Origin: Actinomadura oligospora ATCC 43269
GTDB lineage: Bacteria; Actinomycetota; Actinomycetes; Streptosporangiales; Streptosporangiaceae
Direction of reading: 5' to 3'
DNA: 64,000 nt
Assembly: GCF_000518265.1 (NCBI RefSeq)
Contig: NZ_KI912411.1
Location: 1-64,000, forward strand
A program made the position numbers and the translations under genes. Of the stretch, positions 40,143-50,500 are shown in pieces (position 1 is the first letter of the stretch; each line of letters opens with the position of its first letter). The notes under the pieces are model-generated. The model was not told the DNA's origin. It was given only the letters and a program-made list of their open reading frames with translations, and did no database searches.

Positions 40143-40922
40143 TTAGGTTTCGTGGGCGGCGGTTTCGGCTCGGGCGGTCACGAGGGACTGCAGGATGCGG
40201 CGGAGCGTGGGCGCCGGCGGGGGTTCGGCCGTCTTGTGGTGGAGGTAGGCGGTGCAGGCGTCAAGCCAGTCACGGAGCCCCTCCTCGTAGTGCTCCTCTA
40301 TGCGTTTGGCCTTGAGGTGGGCCGCGTGGCGGCGATCCTGTTCGACGAGTTGGAGGAGGTCGGCGTCGTCCGCGAGGGCCTGGATGTCGGTGAGGATGTA
40401 GCGGCCGAGGCGGTCGACCGGGAGGGCACGCTCGGCGGCGACCCTGTCGAAGGTGCTGCGGGGCCAGGCGAGGATCCGGGCGGCGCCCCGGGGCTCGACG
40501 GACTCCACGAGAGGGCCCTTGCGGGCGCGGACGACCTTGATGACGGTCTCAGGTGCGAGGGCGTCGAGGTCGCGCAGCAGGTAGAGAGGATGGTCGCGGT
40601 ACGTGCCGATGACCTCGAGGGCGTCCTGCGCGACGAGGACCTCGACGTCGGCGCGCTCGACGTCCATCCTCACGCGGGCGGCGAGGCGCACGGCGGCGCG
40701 TTCGGCGCCGATGGGCGGTTCGGCTCCGAACGCGGCCCTGACCGCGTCGACGCGGTCGGCGCAGTGGGCGAGGGCCTCGGCGCTCCAGAGGTCGTCGGGC
40801 AGGTCGGGCTCGGGGAACATGCCGTGCTCCCTGGCCAGCCGGAGTTGCCAGCGGGCGAGGTCGAGCCGTGCGGCGAGCCGGCGGTCGGAGAGTCCGGCTC
40901 GGGTGGTGTCGGTGGGGGTCAT
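40143..40922 (-). CDS. Hypothetical protein
   Basis: 259 aa from ATG 40922, chosen for GAAGGAG upstream. Mostly helical and charged, with no signal peptide or membrane helix. Residues 10-50 (LSDRRLAARLDLARWQLRLA) could be a helix-turn-helix, and residues 150-185 (GAARILAWPRSTFDRVAAER, then LPVDRLGRYILT) look like a second one. A DNA-binding or adaptor role is thinkable. I do not recognise a family. It follows the IS256 remnant, which ends about 110 bp away on the same strand. Confidence 0.6.
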   Translation of the reverse strand: MTPTDTTRAGLSDRRLAARLDLARWQLRLAREHGMFPEPDLPDDLWSAEALAHCADRVDAVRAAFGAEPPIGAERAAVRLAARVRMDVERADVEVLVAQDALEVIGTYRDHPLYLLRDLDALAPETVIKVVRARKGPLVESVEPRGAARILAWPRSTFDRVAAERALPVDRLGRYILTDIQALADDADLLQLVEQDRRHAAHLKAKRIEEHYEEGLRDWLDACTAYLHHKTAEPPPAPTLRRILQSLVTARAETAAHET

Positions 40923-41050
40923 CGCGACTCCTTCGGTCTGGTGTTGGGCGGTGACGCCCTTCCAGACTCCAGCGACAGCCACGCGACAGTGATCCGAACC
41001 CCGTTCTGTGGATAAGTCGGGTCTTCCGTTCGTTCGGCCAAGGGCAAGGC

Positions 41051-41755
41051 TTACGGGAGGCCTTCGGCCAAGGCCGTCCAGAAGTCGGCTTCGTACGCGT
41101 GCAGGAAGTCGGCTGCTCGGACGGCTTCGTCGGGATCCTCGCCCGCCTCCAGCCCAGCGGCGATGACGGACGTTGCCTGCTCAACAAATCCCGGCGGCGT
41201 CTCGGCGAAGTAACTGAAGAACGCCACGGACGCTTCGGACAACTCATACCGCGACCTCAGGGCGGCGGCCGTCCGGGCGCAGTAGCCTCCCCACTCCTCC
41301 AGGTTCGCGAGCATGGCCAAGGCGACCTCACTGCTCGTCCCGAAAACGGCCCGCTGAGCCAGATAAGCCGGATAAGACTGCGCCCGCGGACGGGGCTTAT
41401 AGGAAATGAGATCCTTCTCACTCCACCCCAGCGCGGAAGCGTAATCCGAGAGCAACGTGAACGCGTGGTTTTCCCCCTGCGCGAGCGAGAGGAAGAACTC
41501 CCCCGCAGGTGCCTGCGCGAACCGGGACGCCAGCAGCGCGAAGCTCCGCCTGTCGCTGTCCACGATTCGGAACTCTTCGCCCGCCAACCAGGCCAGACGT
41601 TCCCACGGAACCGCGCCTTCCTCCAGTAGGTCAAGGAACCGGTTACCGCCGCTCGACGCCGCTATACGGGCCCGGCCGCGCTCCACGAGTTCGGTCACTT
41701 CAATGAGAGCCATATCACTCAGCGCAACACCCTCCGGGCCATCCGTCAACACCAT
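41051..41755 (-). CDS. TenA/PqqC-like haem-oxygenase-fold protein
   Basis: About 234 aa. The helical bundle pattern (LVERGRARIAASSGGNRFLD, LEEGAVPWERLAWLAGEEFR, FFLSLAQGENHAFTLLSDYA, FLHAYEADFWTALAEGL) resembles TenA, PqqC and related haem-oxygenase-fold proteins. TenA hydrolyses aminopyrimidines in thiamine salvage, but the Cys that TenA uses is not evident at its usual place, so the activity is uncertain. The start is also uncertain (ATG at 41776, 41755 or 41713; none has a good ribosome site). Divergent from citrate synthase. Confidence 0.6.
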   Translation of the reverse strand: MVLTDGPEGVALSDMALIEVTELVERGRARIAASSGGNRFLDLLEEGAVPWERLAWLAGEEFRIVDSDRRSFALLASRFAQAPAGEFFLSLAQGENHAFTLLSDYASALGWSEKDLISYKPRPRAQSYPAYLAQRAVFGTSSEVALAMLANLEEWGGYCARTAAALRSRYELSEASVAFFSYFAETPPGFVEQATSVIAAGLEAGEDPDEAVRAADFLHAYEADFWTALAEGLP

Positions 41756-41840
41756 GGGTCCGGAATCGACCATCATGATCACGTGACTACCATGAAGGGC
41801 GGAACGTCTACGCAGGTGTAGGCGGCAGTTGGGAGCGAGC

Positions 41841-43124
<1,284 letters not shown>

Positions 43125-43141
43125 CCCGCGCGCACGAGTTC

Positions 43142-43191
43142 GACTCACAGGGCCGGACGCCAGGTTCATTTCTGGTGTCCGGCCCTGAGTC
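43142..43191 (+). terminator. Terminator after gltA
   Basis: Stem of about 20 bp (43142-43163 with 43172-43191, a bulge and one G-T pair) closing an 8-nt loop, 17 nt past the stop codon. Confidence 0.8.
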
Positions 43192-43277
43192 ATGTCCCCC
43201 TGCGCGCACGTGACGTGGTGAGGGGTTCGGCCGCTAACCGGGTTGCTGCGCGCGCGGGCGGAGCGCACCATGCCAGA

Positions 43278-44144
43278 GTGCGCTCTTCGATCAACATCCC
43301 CAACTTCGGAGATTTCGCCGATGCACGCGCGGTCGCGACGGTGGCCGTGGCAGCGGAACAGGCGGGATGGGATGCGCTGTTCGTCTGGGACCATCTGACC
43401 CACGACCAGCGGACGGCTCCTTTTGGCGATCCCTGGATGCTGTTGACCGCTGCGGCATTGGCCACAAGCCGGATCCGGCTCGGGACGATGGTCACGCCGG
43501 TCGCACGGCGGCGCCCACAACAGCTCGCCCGCCAAGTGGCCACACTGGACGTCCTCAGCGGCGGCCGGGTCACCCTGGGCGTCGGGTTGGGCGACCGTGA
43601 TGACTTCTCCAGCTTCGGGGAGCCCACTGACCAGCGCGTTCTAGCTGAGCATCTGGACGAGGGTTTGGAGCTGTTGGAGCAGTACTGGACCGGGGAACCG
43701 GTGACCTTTCGGGGACGCCACTACCAGGCCGAGAACGTGGCGCTGCGTCCCGCGCCAGTGCAGCGCCCGCATCCTCCGATCTGGGTCGCCGGGTTCTGGC
43801 CGCGTCGTCCTCCGATGCGTCGTGCGGCCCGGTTCGACGGGGCGATCCCGCTGTTCACCTCCGCCTCGCACGGTGATGCTCCACCGGCTCACGAGGTTCG
43901 TGACCTGGTCGCCTATGTGCGCGAACAGCGTGAGGCGCTGCCGGACGGGCAGGGCGGGCGCCCCTTCGAGATCGTTGTCGGGGGCGTCAGCCCAACCGAT
44001 CGGGACCAGGCGGCCGATCTGCTCGGGCCCCTGGCCGAGGCAGGTGCCACCTGGTGGGACGAGCGGCAACGCATGGACGGCGACGACCTCGACCGGCTCT
44101 CCCCGGTGCTCACACGCATCGAACAGGGACCGCCGTCCTTCTGA
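43278..44144 (+). CDS. LLM-class flavin/F420-dependent oxidoreductase
   Basis: 288 aa. The luciferase-like barrel is recognised from INIPNFGDFADARAVATVAV, then AGWDALFVWDHL, SRIRLGTMVTPVARRRPQQL, LDVLSGGRVTLGVGLGD and LELLEQYW. These enzymes use F420H2 or FMNH2; members with WDH near strand 2 are mostly F420-type in actinomycetes. The substrate is unknown. GTG 43278 was chosen since the conserved first strand starts there; there is no ribosome site, so the message may be leaderless. Confidence 0.8.
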   Translation: MRSSINIPNFGDFADARAVATVAVAAEQAGWDALFVWDHLTHDQRTAPFGDPWMLLTAAALATSRIRLGTMVTPVARRRPQQLARQVATLDVLSGGRVTLGVGLGDRDDFSSFGEPTDQRVLAEHLDEGLELLEQYWTGEPVTFRGRHYQAENVALRPAPVQRPHPPIWVAGFWPRRPPMRRAARFDGAIPLFTSASHGDAPPAHEVRDLVAYVREQREALPDGQGGRPFEIVVGGVSPTDRDQAADLLGPLAEAGATWWDERQRMDGDDLDRLSPVLTRIEQGPPSF

Positions 44145-44309
44145 GCGACAGGGAGGCGTGCCCGCGTCGCCAAGGTCGCGTCCGGCCGGTTCACGGCCTC
44201 ACAGTGCCGTGGAGACGAGATATCCACAGAATGGCGTTCGGTTATTTTCGGGAGGCGGGGCGCTCCAGCCTGGTTCATGTACCTGAACCACGGCACAAGG
44301 AGGCCCCCG

Positions 44310-45239
44310 ATGACCGAGACCTTCCGTCTCACCGTTCCCGACCGGACGCACTGGACCTTCGTGGTCGCCGCCGAGCGGTGTCCCGACGACCTGCCCGCAG
44401 CGATCTTCGAACACGTCTCCGCGCCGTTCGCGCCGCATGCGACGCGTCGTCTCGGCGGTCCGGAGCTGGCCGTCTCGCACCACCCCGCGTCCAGGTCGCC
44501 CTGGAATCTGAACGGGGTCACGTCGCTGGACGTTGAGGACGAGCGCGACGGCGACCTCGCTTACCTGCGCTCGGCGGAGTGGAACATCGGCGTCAGCGCC
44601 GTGCTGCCCGCTCGCGACCGGCCGTTCGGCGCTCGTGTCGCCCGCGCCGTCGCGCACGCTCTCCGCGAGGCCACCGACGGGATCGTCGCGGACCACGACC
44701 TCCGCATCGTCCTGCCCGTGGCTCAGCCGGACGACGGCGGCCGTTACGTCCTCGCCGCCGACTGGATCACCGTGAACACCACCGGCAAGGTCGCGGCGCC
44801 TTGTCCCGCCAGCGACGACGGGATCGATGCCTGCGCCTGCCTGGAACTGTCCACTTCGGGCATGGAGCGTCTCGGGCTGCCCGAGCTCCGCATGTCAGGC
44901 GTGGCCTGCGCGCACGATCTGGCGGCGACCAACGTCCTGCGCAGTCTGAGCAGGCGGTTACTGCCTCTCGGAATCAGCCATGGAACACGCGTCCTGCCGT
45001 GCGAGTCGCTGGTGACCGGGGCCGACTTCGCCGAGTACTGGGGAACCGATGAGCCGATGTGGAACGAGGAGCCCGTCGCCGTCCGGCTGTCACCGATCAG
45101 CAACCAGCTGCTCGAGGTCAGACCACCTGAGGGCTACCCCGGAAGCGTGAACGAGTGGCTGTGGGACGAGCTCCCGCCGATCCTTCACGAACTCCTCGGC
45201 TGTGAACCCGACCCCACCCCCGGCTTCCACCCATCCTGA
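44310..45239 (+). CDS. Hypothetical protein
   Basis: 309 aa from ATG 44310, with AGGAGG about 7 nt upstream. Cytoplasmic, with mixed alpha/beta content; the N-terminus (ETFRLTVPDRTHWTFVVAAE) suggests a beta-rich start. Several Cys occur (DACACLELS). Codon use is normal for the region, so it is a real gene, but I do not recognise a family. It is directly followed by the 16-nt repeat cluster. Confidence 0.6.
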   Translation: MTETFRLTVPDRTHWTFVVAAERCPDDLPAAIFEHVSAPFAPHATRRLGGPELAVSHHPASRSPWNLNGVTSLDVEDERDGDLAYLRSAEWNIGVSAVLPARDRPFGARVARAVAHALREATDGIVADHDLRIVLPVAQPDDGGRYVLAADWITVNTTGKVAAPCPASDDGIDACACLELSTSGMERLGLPELRMSGVACAHDLAATNVLRSLSRRLLPLGISHGTRVLPCESLVTGADFAEYWGTDEPMWNEEPVAVRLSPISNQLLEVRPPEGYPGSVNEWLWDELPPILHELLGCEPDPTPGFHPS

Positions 45240-45246
45240 TCCGCCG

Positions 45247-45420
45247 CGCATCGGCATCCGTGCGCTTCGGCATCCGTGGGCATCCCCGGCCCTGCGCCTC
45301 CCTCAGCCCTGCGCTGCGGCATCCGCGCTCTCCGGCATCCATACGCTCGGCAACCGCGCCCTCCATCCATGGCTCCGGCGTCCATGCGCTGCAGCATCCA
45401 TGCGCTCCGGCATCCGTGCG
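45247..45420. repeat. Degenerate 16-nt tandem repeat cluster
   Basis: Three head-to-tail 16-nt units of the form CTCCGGCATCCGTGCG stand at 45373-45388, 45389-45404 and 45405-45420. At least five more diverged copies (sharing GGCATCCG or GGCATCCA) lie between 45247 and 45355. Spacers are absent, so this is not CRISPR. It sits between a hypothetical gene and the end of the ArsR-type gene. 45421-45547 shows no further structure. Confidence 0.75.
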
Positions 45421-45547
45421 CTCTGGCGGGCCGTCCTTGGTTCGCTCCCCGCGAGCGGACAAGCCGAGGTCCGCAGACGCCCGAATGCGCTGGTACGCGA
45501 TGGTCACGGCAGCGAAGGGTGCCAGCCGCTCGGAGAACATCCCAGGC

Positions 45548-46540
45548 TCACGCCACGTCCGAGGAGGAGCCGGAACACAGAGTGTCGCCGACTTGGGAGC
45601 GTTCGTAGAAGACCTCGCGGCCGGTACGGCGGCTGGTGACCAGGCCGCCGTCGCGGAGCACGGACAGGTGTTGGCTGATCGCGCCCGGCGTCATGGACAG
45701 GCGTCGGGCGAGGTTGGTCGTGGTGGCGGGTTCGCTGAGGGCGACGAGCACGCGGGCTCGGGTCCGCCCGATCAGGGCGTCGAGCGCGGGGGCCGTGGGA
45801 ACGGCGCCTCGGGACCACAGGTTGCCGACGCCGGGCACGGGATAGACCAGGTTCGGCTGGTACGGCTCGGCCATCACGGCGGTGTCGGGCCAGTGGAAGA
45901 CGCTCGGGATCAGGATCATGCCGTCGCCGCTGAGCGGTCCGGTGCGCCGCCAGGCCCGAGTCCGCACGCGCAGGCGGCCCTCGTCCCAGCTGATGTTGGG
46001 GTGCAGGTCGTTGAACATCGCCCCCGCGCCGTCGCGGGCCAGCTGCCGGACGCGCCGCAGCACCTCCGACTCGAACAGACCGCGGATCTGCGGCCAGTAC
46101 CGGTCCAGCGCCGTGTCCCAGTAGAGGCGCAGTTCGGCGGCGGCGCGGGCGACACCGGCCGCCGGGTCGTCGAGGAACTCGCGCACGACGGCGGTGTCCG
46201 CGCCGGGGAGCCGTCGCGCCTCGGCGGCGGCCTCGCGGACGTCGGCCTCGGCGACCGAGCGCAGCTCCGCCTCGATGTCCCGAAGCGGACTGGCCGGCGG
46301 GGGAGTCAGGAAGTCCACGAAGTAGGGACCGAGCGGAACCAGCGCGTACAACAGCCGCAGATCCAGTTCCTCGAGTCGCGGCCGGACGGCCCGGATCCAC
46401 GGCAGATGCAATGCCTGCCGACCCGGGTCCTGCAACACGCGCAGGCTCGCGACGGCTTCGGACACCGGCGAGAAGGCGAACCTCAACCTGGCGAGGTCGA
46501 CGGAGGTGAAGTCGAACTCGGCGAACGACGATTCAGGCAC
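45548..46540 (-). CDS. ArsR-family helix-turn-helix regulator with large N-terminal domain (DUF5937-like)
   Basis: 330 aa from GTG 46540. The N-terminal 225 residues begin FAEFDFTSVDLARLRFAFSP, as in DUF5937 regulators, and the C-terminal winged helix (LIGRTRARVLVALSEPATTT, ARRLSMTPGAISQHLSVLRD, LVTSRRTGREVFYE) is a clear ArsR domain. It lacks the Cys metal site of true arsenic sensors, so it probably senses an organic ligand. It is divergent from the MFS transporter with a 39-bp gap, so it likely controls that gene and itself. A CTAAAT sequence 9-14 nt before the GTG may be the -10. Confidence 0.82.
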   Translation of the reverse strand: MPESSFAEFDFTSVDLARLRFAFSPVSEAVASLRVLQDPGRQALHLPWIRAVRPRLEELDLRLLYALVPLGPYFVDFLTPPPASPLRDIEAELRSVAEADVREAAAEARRLPGADTAVVREFLDDPAAGVARAAAELRLYWDTALDRYWPQIRGLFESEVLRRVRQLARDGAGAMFNDLHPNISWDEGRLRVRTRAWRRTGPLSGDGMILIPSVFHWPDTAVMAEPYQPNLVYPVPGVGNLWSRGAVPTAPALDALIGRTRARVLVALSEPATTTNLARRLSMTPGAISQHLSVLRDGGLVTSRRTGREVFYERSQVGDTLCSGSSSDVA

Positions 46541-46579
46541 GGATGAAACATTTAGGCTTCGCGGACCGCCCGTCAAACC

Positions 46580-47785
46580 ATGATCGGCATGACAGTCCTC
46601 ACCTCCCGCCCGCGGGTCACCACCGGCCCGCTGTCGTTGCCGCGGCCCTTCTGGACGCTGTGGCTCGGCATCGTCATCAATCGCAGCGGCGCGGTCGTCC
46701 AGCCGTTCCTGGCGGTGTACCTCGTCCGGGCCCAGGGGTTCACCTCCGGTCAGGCCGGGGCCACCATGGCGGCCTTCGGCGCGGGTTCGCTCCTCTCGCA
46801 CGTGCTCGCCGGGGCGCTGGCCGACCGGTTCGGACGCCGGCTGACCCTCACCGGCGGGATGCTCGCCACCTCGGCCGCGATGGTCGCGCTGGGCGCCGCG
46901 CAAGGCTTCACCGCCGTGGTGGTGACGGCGTTCCTGCTCGGCCTCACCATCGAGTCGTACCGTCCGGCATCGCAGGCGATGGTGGCCGATCTGGTGTCAC
47001 CGGAGTCGCGGCCCAAGGCGTACGGACTGCTGTTCTGGGCAATGAACCTCGGCTACTCGATCGCGATGCTGACGGGCGGCTGGCTCGCCGGACACGGCGC
47101 GCAGACGATGTTCGGCGTGAACGCGGCCGTCGCGCTGGCCTTCGCGTTCGTGGTGTGGCGCGCCTTGCCGGAGCCCCGTCGGTCCGAGAAGGCCGTTGCC
47201 TCCCCGGGTCTTCGGTCGGTGCTGCGGAACCGTCCGATGGTGGTTCTGTGCTTTTCCACCGCGGCCTACGGAGTCCTGTACGCGCAGGCTTTCACGACGC
47301 TTCCTCTGGCCATGGCCGGGCAGGGCATCGGACGGGTGGATTACGGCCAGGCGATGGCGCTCAACGGCGTTCTGATCGTCCTGATCCAACCGGTCGCGAC
47401 CAGGTGGCTGGCCCGCCTGAACCACGTCCACGTCCTCGCCACTGGAACCGCCGTCGTGTCAGCGGGCTTCGCCCTGACCGCCCTGGTCCACAACGCGCTC
47501 GGCCTCGCGCTGACGGTCGTCGTCTGGACCGCGGGCGAGATCATCGTGGCCGGAGCCCTCGCGACGATCGTCGCGGCCCTCGCCCCCGCCGGACTTCAGG
47601 GGACCTACGCGGGCATCTCCGGCATGAGCTGGGCCGCGGGCGCAGCTCTGGCCCCGGTGGTCGGCACGCTCCTTCTCCCGCTGGGCGCTGGCCCCCTCTG
47701 GTGCGTCATGGGAGCCATCGGTGCAACATCCGCCCTGGCCACCTTCCTCACCGCCCCCGCCGTCCACCGCCGAACAACCGCCTAA
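46580..47785 (+). CDS. MFS transporter, drug-efflux type
   Basis: 401 aa with twelve membrane helices. Between helices 2 and 3 is the MFS motif A variant LAGALADRFGRRLTLTGG; RPASQAMVADLVSPESRPKA on helix 4-5 is typical of the MdtH/MDR subfamily (DHA1). It probably exports a drug-like compound using the proton gradient. Divergently paired with the ArsR-family gene, which suggests ligand-induced expression. ATG 46580 or 46589 are both possible starts; neither has a ribosome site. Confidence 0.83.
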   Translation: MIGMTVLTSRPRVTTGPLSLPRPFWTLWLGIVINRSGAVVQPFLAVYLVRAQGFTSGQAGATMAAFGAGSLLSHVLAGALADRFGRRLTLTGGMLATSAAMVALGAAQGFTAVVVTAFLLGLTIESYRPASQAMVADLVSPESRPKAYGLLFWAMNLGYSIAMLTGGWLAGHGAQTMFGVNAAVALAFAFVVWRALPEPRRSEKAVASPGLRSVLRNRPMVVLCFSTAAYGVLYAQAFTTLPLAMAGQGIGRVDYGQAMALNGVLIVLIQPVATRWLARLNHVHVLATGTAVVSAGFALTALVHNALGLALTVVVWTAGEIIVAGALATIVAALAPAGLQGTYAGISGMSWAAGAALAPVVGTLLLPLGAGPLWCVMGAIGATSALATFLTAPAVHRRTTA

Positions 47786-47980
47786 GCAGTCATGACGAGC
47801 AGGCCCCGTCGATCCGCTGTCCAAAGCCCGACGAGGGGCCCGTCCTCGCACCCACGGCGCGATGGAGCCGCATCCGTCCCACCCATGCCCGGCGCCCCCG
47901 CTCCCCCGGTGCGGGGGGGCTGGTTCTTGCCGTGCTGTGGAGCGCGGTGCGCTTGGTGGTGGGGGAAAAATGCTGCTTCC

Positions 47981-48400
47981 TCAGGGCGGATTCGAGCTAT
48001 GCGGATCGGAGCTATGCGGCGGGCGGCGTGCGTAGACCTCGATCTCGAGCTTCATTCGGGGGTCGGCGAGACCGCACATCAGCATCGTGGCGGCCGGGCG
48101 GACGTCGCCGAAGCAGCGGCGCAGGAGCGGCCAGCAAGGCTCGAAGTCCTCACGGTCGGGCAGCAGGTAGCGGACGCGCAGCACGTCGGCGAAGGTGCAG
48201 TCCGCCTCGGCCAGGGCGGCCTCGATGTTGCGCAGGCACTGCTCGGCCTGCTCCACCACGTCGTCGGAAATCGTCATGGTGGTGTAGTCGAACCCGGTCG
48301 TCCCGGACACGTGCACCCAGTCGCCGTCCACCACGGCGCGGGCATAGCCGATCTGCTCCTCGAAGGTCGAGCCGCTGAGGATCGCGCGTCGCTCTGTCAT
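47981..48400 (-). CDS. RidA/YjgF family protein
   Basis: 139 aa. The RidA fold is supported by GYARAVVDGDWVHVSGTTGF, then ISDDVVEQAEQCLRNIEAAL, FADVLRVRYLLPD and AATMLMCGLADPRMKLEIEVYA, where the Arg and Glu of the imine-hydrolysis site lie. Typical members clear reactive enamines. The C-terminal tail carries two HSSDP/HSSNP units that come from a short DNA duplication (GAGCTATGCGGATCGGAGCTATGCGG region, about 47993-48020). Divergent from the LysR gene, which probably controls it. Confidence 0.85.
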   Translation of the reverse strand: MTERRAILSGSTFEEQIGYARAVVDGDWVHVSGTTGFDYTTMTISDDVVEQAEQCLRNIEAALAEADCTFADVLRVRYLLPDREDFEPCWPLLRRCFGDVRPAATMLMCGLADPRMKLEIEVYARRPPHSSDPHSSNPP

Positions 48401-48428
48401 GCGCCGAACGCTAAGCCGACCAGGGCCG

Positions 48429-48475
48429 ATACGTCTAATACCTCCAGGAGCACGACCTGATATCTCTAGGCGTAT
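48429..48475. promoter_or_regulatory. Imperfect inverted repeat between ridA-like and lysR-like genes
   Basis: ATACGTCTAATA (48429-48440) is mirrored by CTCTAGGCGTAT (48464-48475) with 8 of the 9 outer bases paired. It spans the divergent intergenic region and reaches the LysR start codon, as expected for LysR autoregulatory sites (outer dyad plus activation site). Confidence 0.5.
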
Positions 48476-49382
48476 GGAGCGTCCCGAACTCCCCCTCCCC
48501 CAGTTGCACGCCTTCGTCGTGCTCGCCGAGGAACTCCACTTCGGTCACGCGGCCGCCCGCCTGGGCATCGCCCAGCCACCGCTGAGTCAGCAGATCCGTC
48601 GGCTGGAAGCCAAGGTCGGCCACATGCTGTTCAACCGGGAACCGGGACACGTCACGCTCACCCCGGCCGGCCGTGAGCTGCTGCCCTCCGCACGGAGAGC
48701 CCTCACCGACCTGGCGGAGGGTCTCTCCGCGGCCCGGGCCACTGGCAGCGGCCAGGCCGGTCGTTTGAGGATCGGGTTCTCCGCCTCCCTCGCCCTGACC
48801 GTCCTGCCGGGCCTGCTGCGCGCCTTTCGGGAACGGTTCCCCGGCGTGCACCTGGACATCCATGAGATGACCACAGCACCGCAGATCGCCGCCCTGCACG
48901 ACAAGGCCATCGACGTCGGCCTGCTGCGAGAACCCGCCGACGAAGCGGACCTCTGCTTCAGGACGGTGCTCCGCGAGCCCTTCATGGCTGTCCTGCCGGC
49001 CGCCCACCCGCTGGCCGCGCAGCGTTCCGTGCGACTCGTCCAATTGGCGGAGTCGCCCTTCGTGCTGCTGCCGCGCACAGTCGGCCCGCAGTTGCACGAC
49101 CAGATCATCACGTTGTGCACCGAGGCCGGTTTCATGCCGCAGATCACCCAGCATGCGGTGGAATGGCAGACGGTGTGCGCGCTCGTGGAAACCGGGCTGG
49201 GCGTTTCCCTGGCTCCCGCGAGCATCCGACGTATCCGTCTGAAAGGTGTCGCGTTCCGCAGAATCGAGCCGAGCACCGCCCGCACACGAGTCGCTGTCGC
49301 CTGGCGCAGGGACGATCAGAATCCCCTGGTGACGCACCTGCTGGCGACCGTCAGCCAGGATCTGCCGAGCGGGCCCGGCTAG
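48474..49382 (+). CDS. LysR-family transcriptional regulator
   Basis: 302 aa. The N-terminal winged HTH (LPQLHAFVVLAEELHFGHAA, ARLGIAQPPLSQQIRRLEA) and the periplasmic-binding-like effector domain (RLRIGFSASLALTVLPGLLR onward) are complete. It resembles the BenM/CatR-type members that recognise aromatic or organic acids, but the ligand is unknown. It likely controls the divergent ridA-like gene and itself. Overlaps the convergent DUF4291 gene by 4 nt (CTAG). Confidence 0.88.
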   Translation: MERPELPLPQLHAFVVLAEELHFGHAAARLGIAQPPLSQQIRRLEAKVGHMLFNREPGHVTLTPAGRELLPSARRALTDLAEGLSAARATGSGQAGRLRIGFSASLALTVLPGLLRAFRERFPGVHLDIHEMTTAPQIAALHDKAIDVGLLREPADEADLCFRTVLREPFMAVLPAAHPLAAQRSVRLVQLAESPFVLLPRTVGPQLHDQIITLCTEAGFMPQITQHAVEWQTVCALVETGLGVSLAPASIRRIRLKGVAFRRIEPSTARTRVAVAWRRDDQNPLVTHLLATVSQDLPSGPG

Positions 49383-49972
49383 GAGGTCGCGCCCAGTTGG
49401 TGAACCGTTGAGGCGGGGAGGGGATAGGGACGTTCCCTCGGAAGGAGGCGTCTCGCTTTGGCCAGGTCACCGGACTGGACGTGCTGGTGGATTTTGCGGG
49501 CCAGGGGCGTTCGGTCCTCGATCGAGAGGGTCCACTCGTCGGCGTAGCGGTCGATGACGTGGCGGCTCAGGCCGATCTGGATGGCGCGGGGTTCGAGTTT
49601 CTCCCCACGTAGGGAGCGTTCGGGGTCCCATTGGACGTGGACCTGGGCATGACGGAAGGCCGCGCGCCATTCGTCGGTGGAGCGGAAGACACGGCGGTCG
49701 GGGTCGGTCGGGACGGCCAGGGAGAGCGCCTCGTCCCAGCCCTGCCGGGTGATGCGGACGGCGAGGATCGTCTCCTGACCGGGTTTGCGAGCCCAGCCGC
49801 TTCGGGCCATCAGCCACAGGAAGGACGGTTTGATCCACGTCATGCGGGTGCGTGAGAACGGCGGGACGAAGCGTCCGTGTTCCAGGGCCGGTTTCGCGAT
49901 CGCCGTGGAGAACGCCTGGTACACGGTGATCGAGTCTCGGTCGTACTCGGCTCGTACTTCACGCGGTTGCAT
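49379..49972 (-). CDS. DUF4291 family protein
   Basis: 197 aa. The family words REVRAEYDRDSITVYQAFST, then GRFVPPFSRTRMTWIKPSFL and MARSGWARKPGQETILAV, are very clear. DUF4291 proteins occur in bacteria and fungi; no function has been established to my knowledge. GGAGG precedes the ATG. The stop codon overlaps that of the LysR gene. Confidence 0.85.
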   Translation of the reverse strand: MQPREVRAEYDRDSITVYQAFSTAIAKPALEHGRFVPPFSRTRMTWIKPSFLWLMARSGWARKPGQETILAVRITRQGWDEALSLAVPTDPDRRVFRSTDEWRAAFRHAQVHVQWDPERSLRGEKLEPRAIQIGLSRHVIDRYADEWTLSIEDRTPLARKIHQHVQSGDLAKARRLLPRERPYPLPASTVHQLGATS

Positions 49973-50209
49973 GGTCCACCTCCTTCACCGCCAGGCAGCC
50001 TGCCGGGGAGATCACGCCCGGGCAACGGGTTTTCGCCCGTGCGAGGCAGCCGACGACGAGGCCGGTGCTGACGGCCGGTCGCCGTGGAGGTTCAGCTCGC
50101 GTCCCCGAAGCAGGCACGTATGCGAGCGACGTACTGACGCGGGCCGAGCGGCGTGGGGTCAGTTCGTGTGTGGGGACGGGCTCATGCGAGTGGTGTTGTG
50201 CGAGGTGGG

Positions 50210-50500
50210 TCAGCTTGCGCGGAGGTAGGCGACGCGGACGGTGAGGCGGTCCTGGAGGAGGGTGATCGCCTCGTCGACGGTCGGGGCGGCGGCCTGGACG
50301 CGGAGGGCGCGGCCGTCGAGGGTGGCGACCGCCTGCGCCAGGGCCGGGCGCGGGAGGGACGCGTCGGCGGCCAGGCTCAGGGTGCCCCGGACGGAGACGG
50401 TGTCCGCGCGCGTGCCTGCGAGCGCCGCACGGACGGCGGCTTCGGCGGAGGCGCGGGCGTCCTCGGTCACTCGGCCCGTGGTGAGGAAGTGGATGTCCAT
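50210..50500 (-). CDS. HPF/RaiA-like ribosome-hibernation-fold protein, short
   Basis: 96 aa. The pattern IHFLTTGRVTEDARASAEAA, then RADTVSVRGTLSL and AAPTVDEAITLLQDRLTVRV, follows the N-terminal beta-alpha-beta-beta-beta-alpha domain of hibernation promoting factors. The C-terminal dimerisation domain of long HPF is absent and several basic residues of the ribosome-binding face are missing, so ribosome binding is doubtful. GGGGGA precedes the ATG. It is unlike the housekeeping actinobacterial HPF, which is about 230 aa. Confidence 0.55.
   Translation of the reverse strand: MDIHFLTTGRVTEDARASAEAAVRAALAGTRADTVSVRGTLSLAADASLPRPALAQAVATLDGRALRVQAAAPTVDEAITLLQDRLTVRVAYLRAS

Noticed and set aside
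45247..45420. CRISPR array
   Set aside because: Units are 16 nt, degenerate and directly joined, with no spacers of even length and no cas genes nearby.
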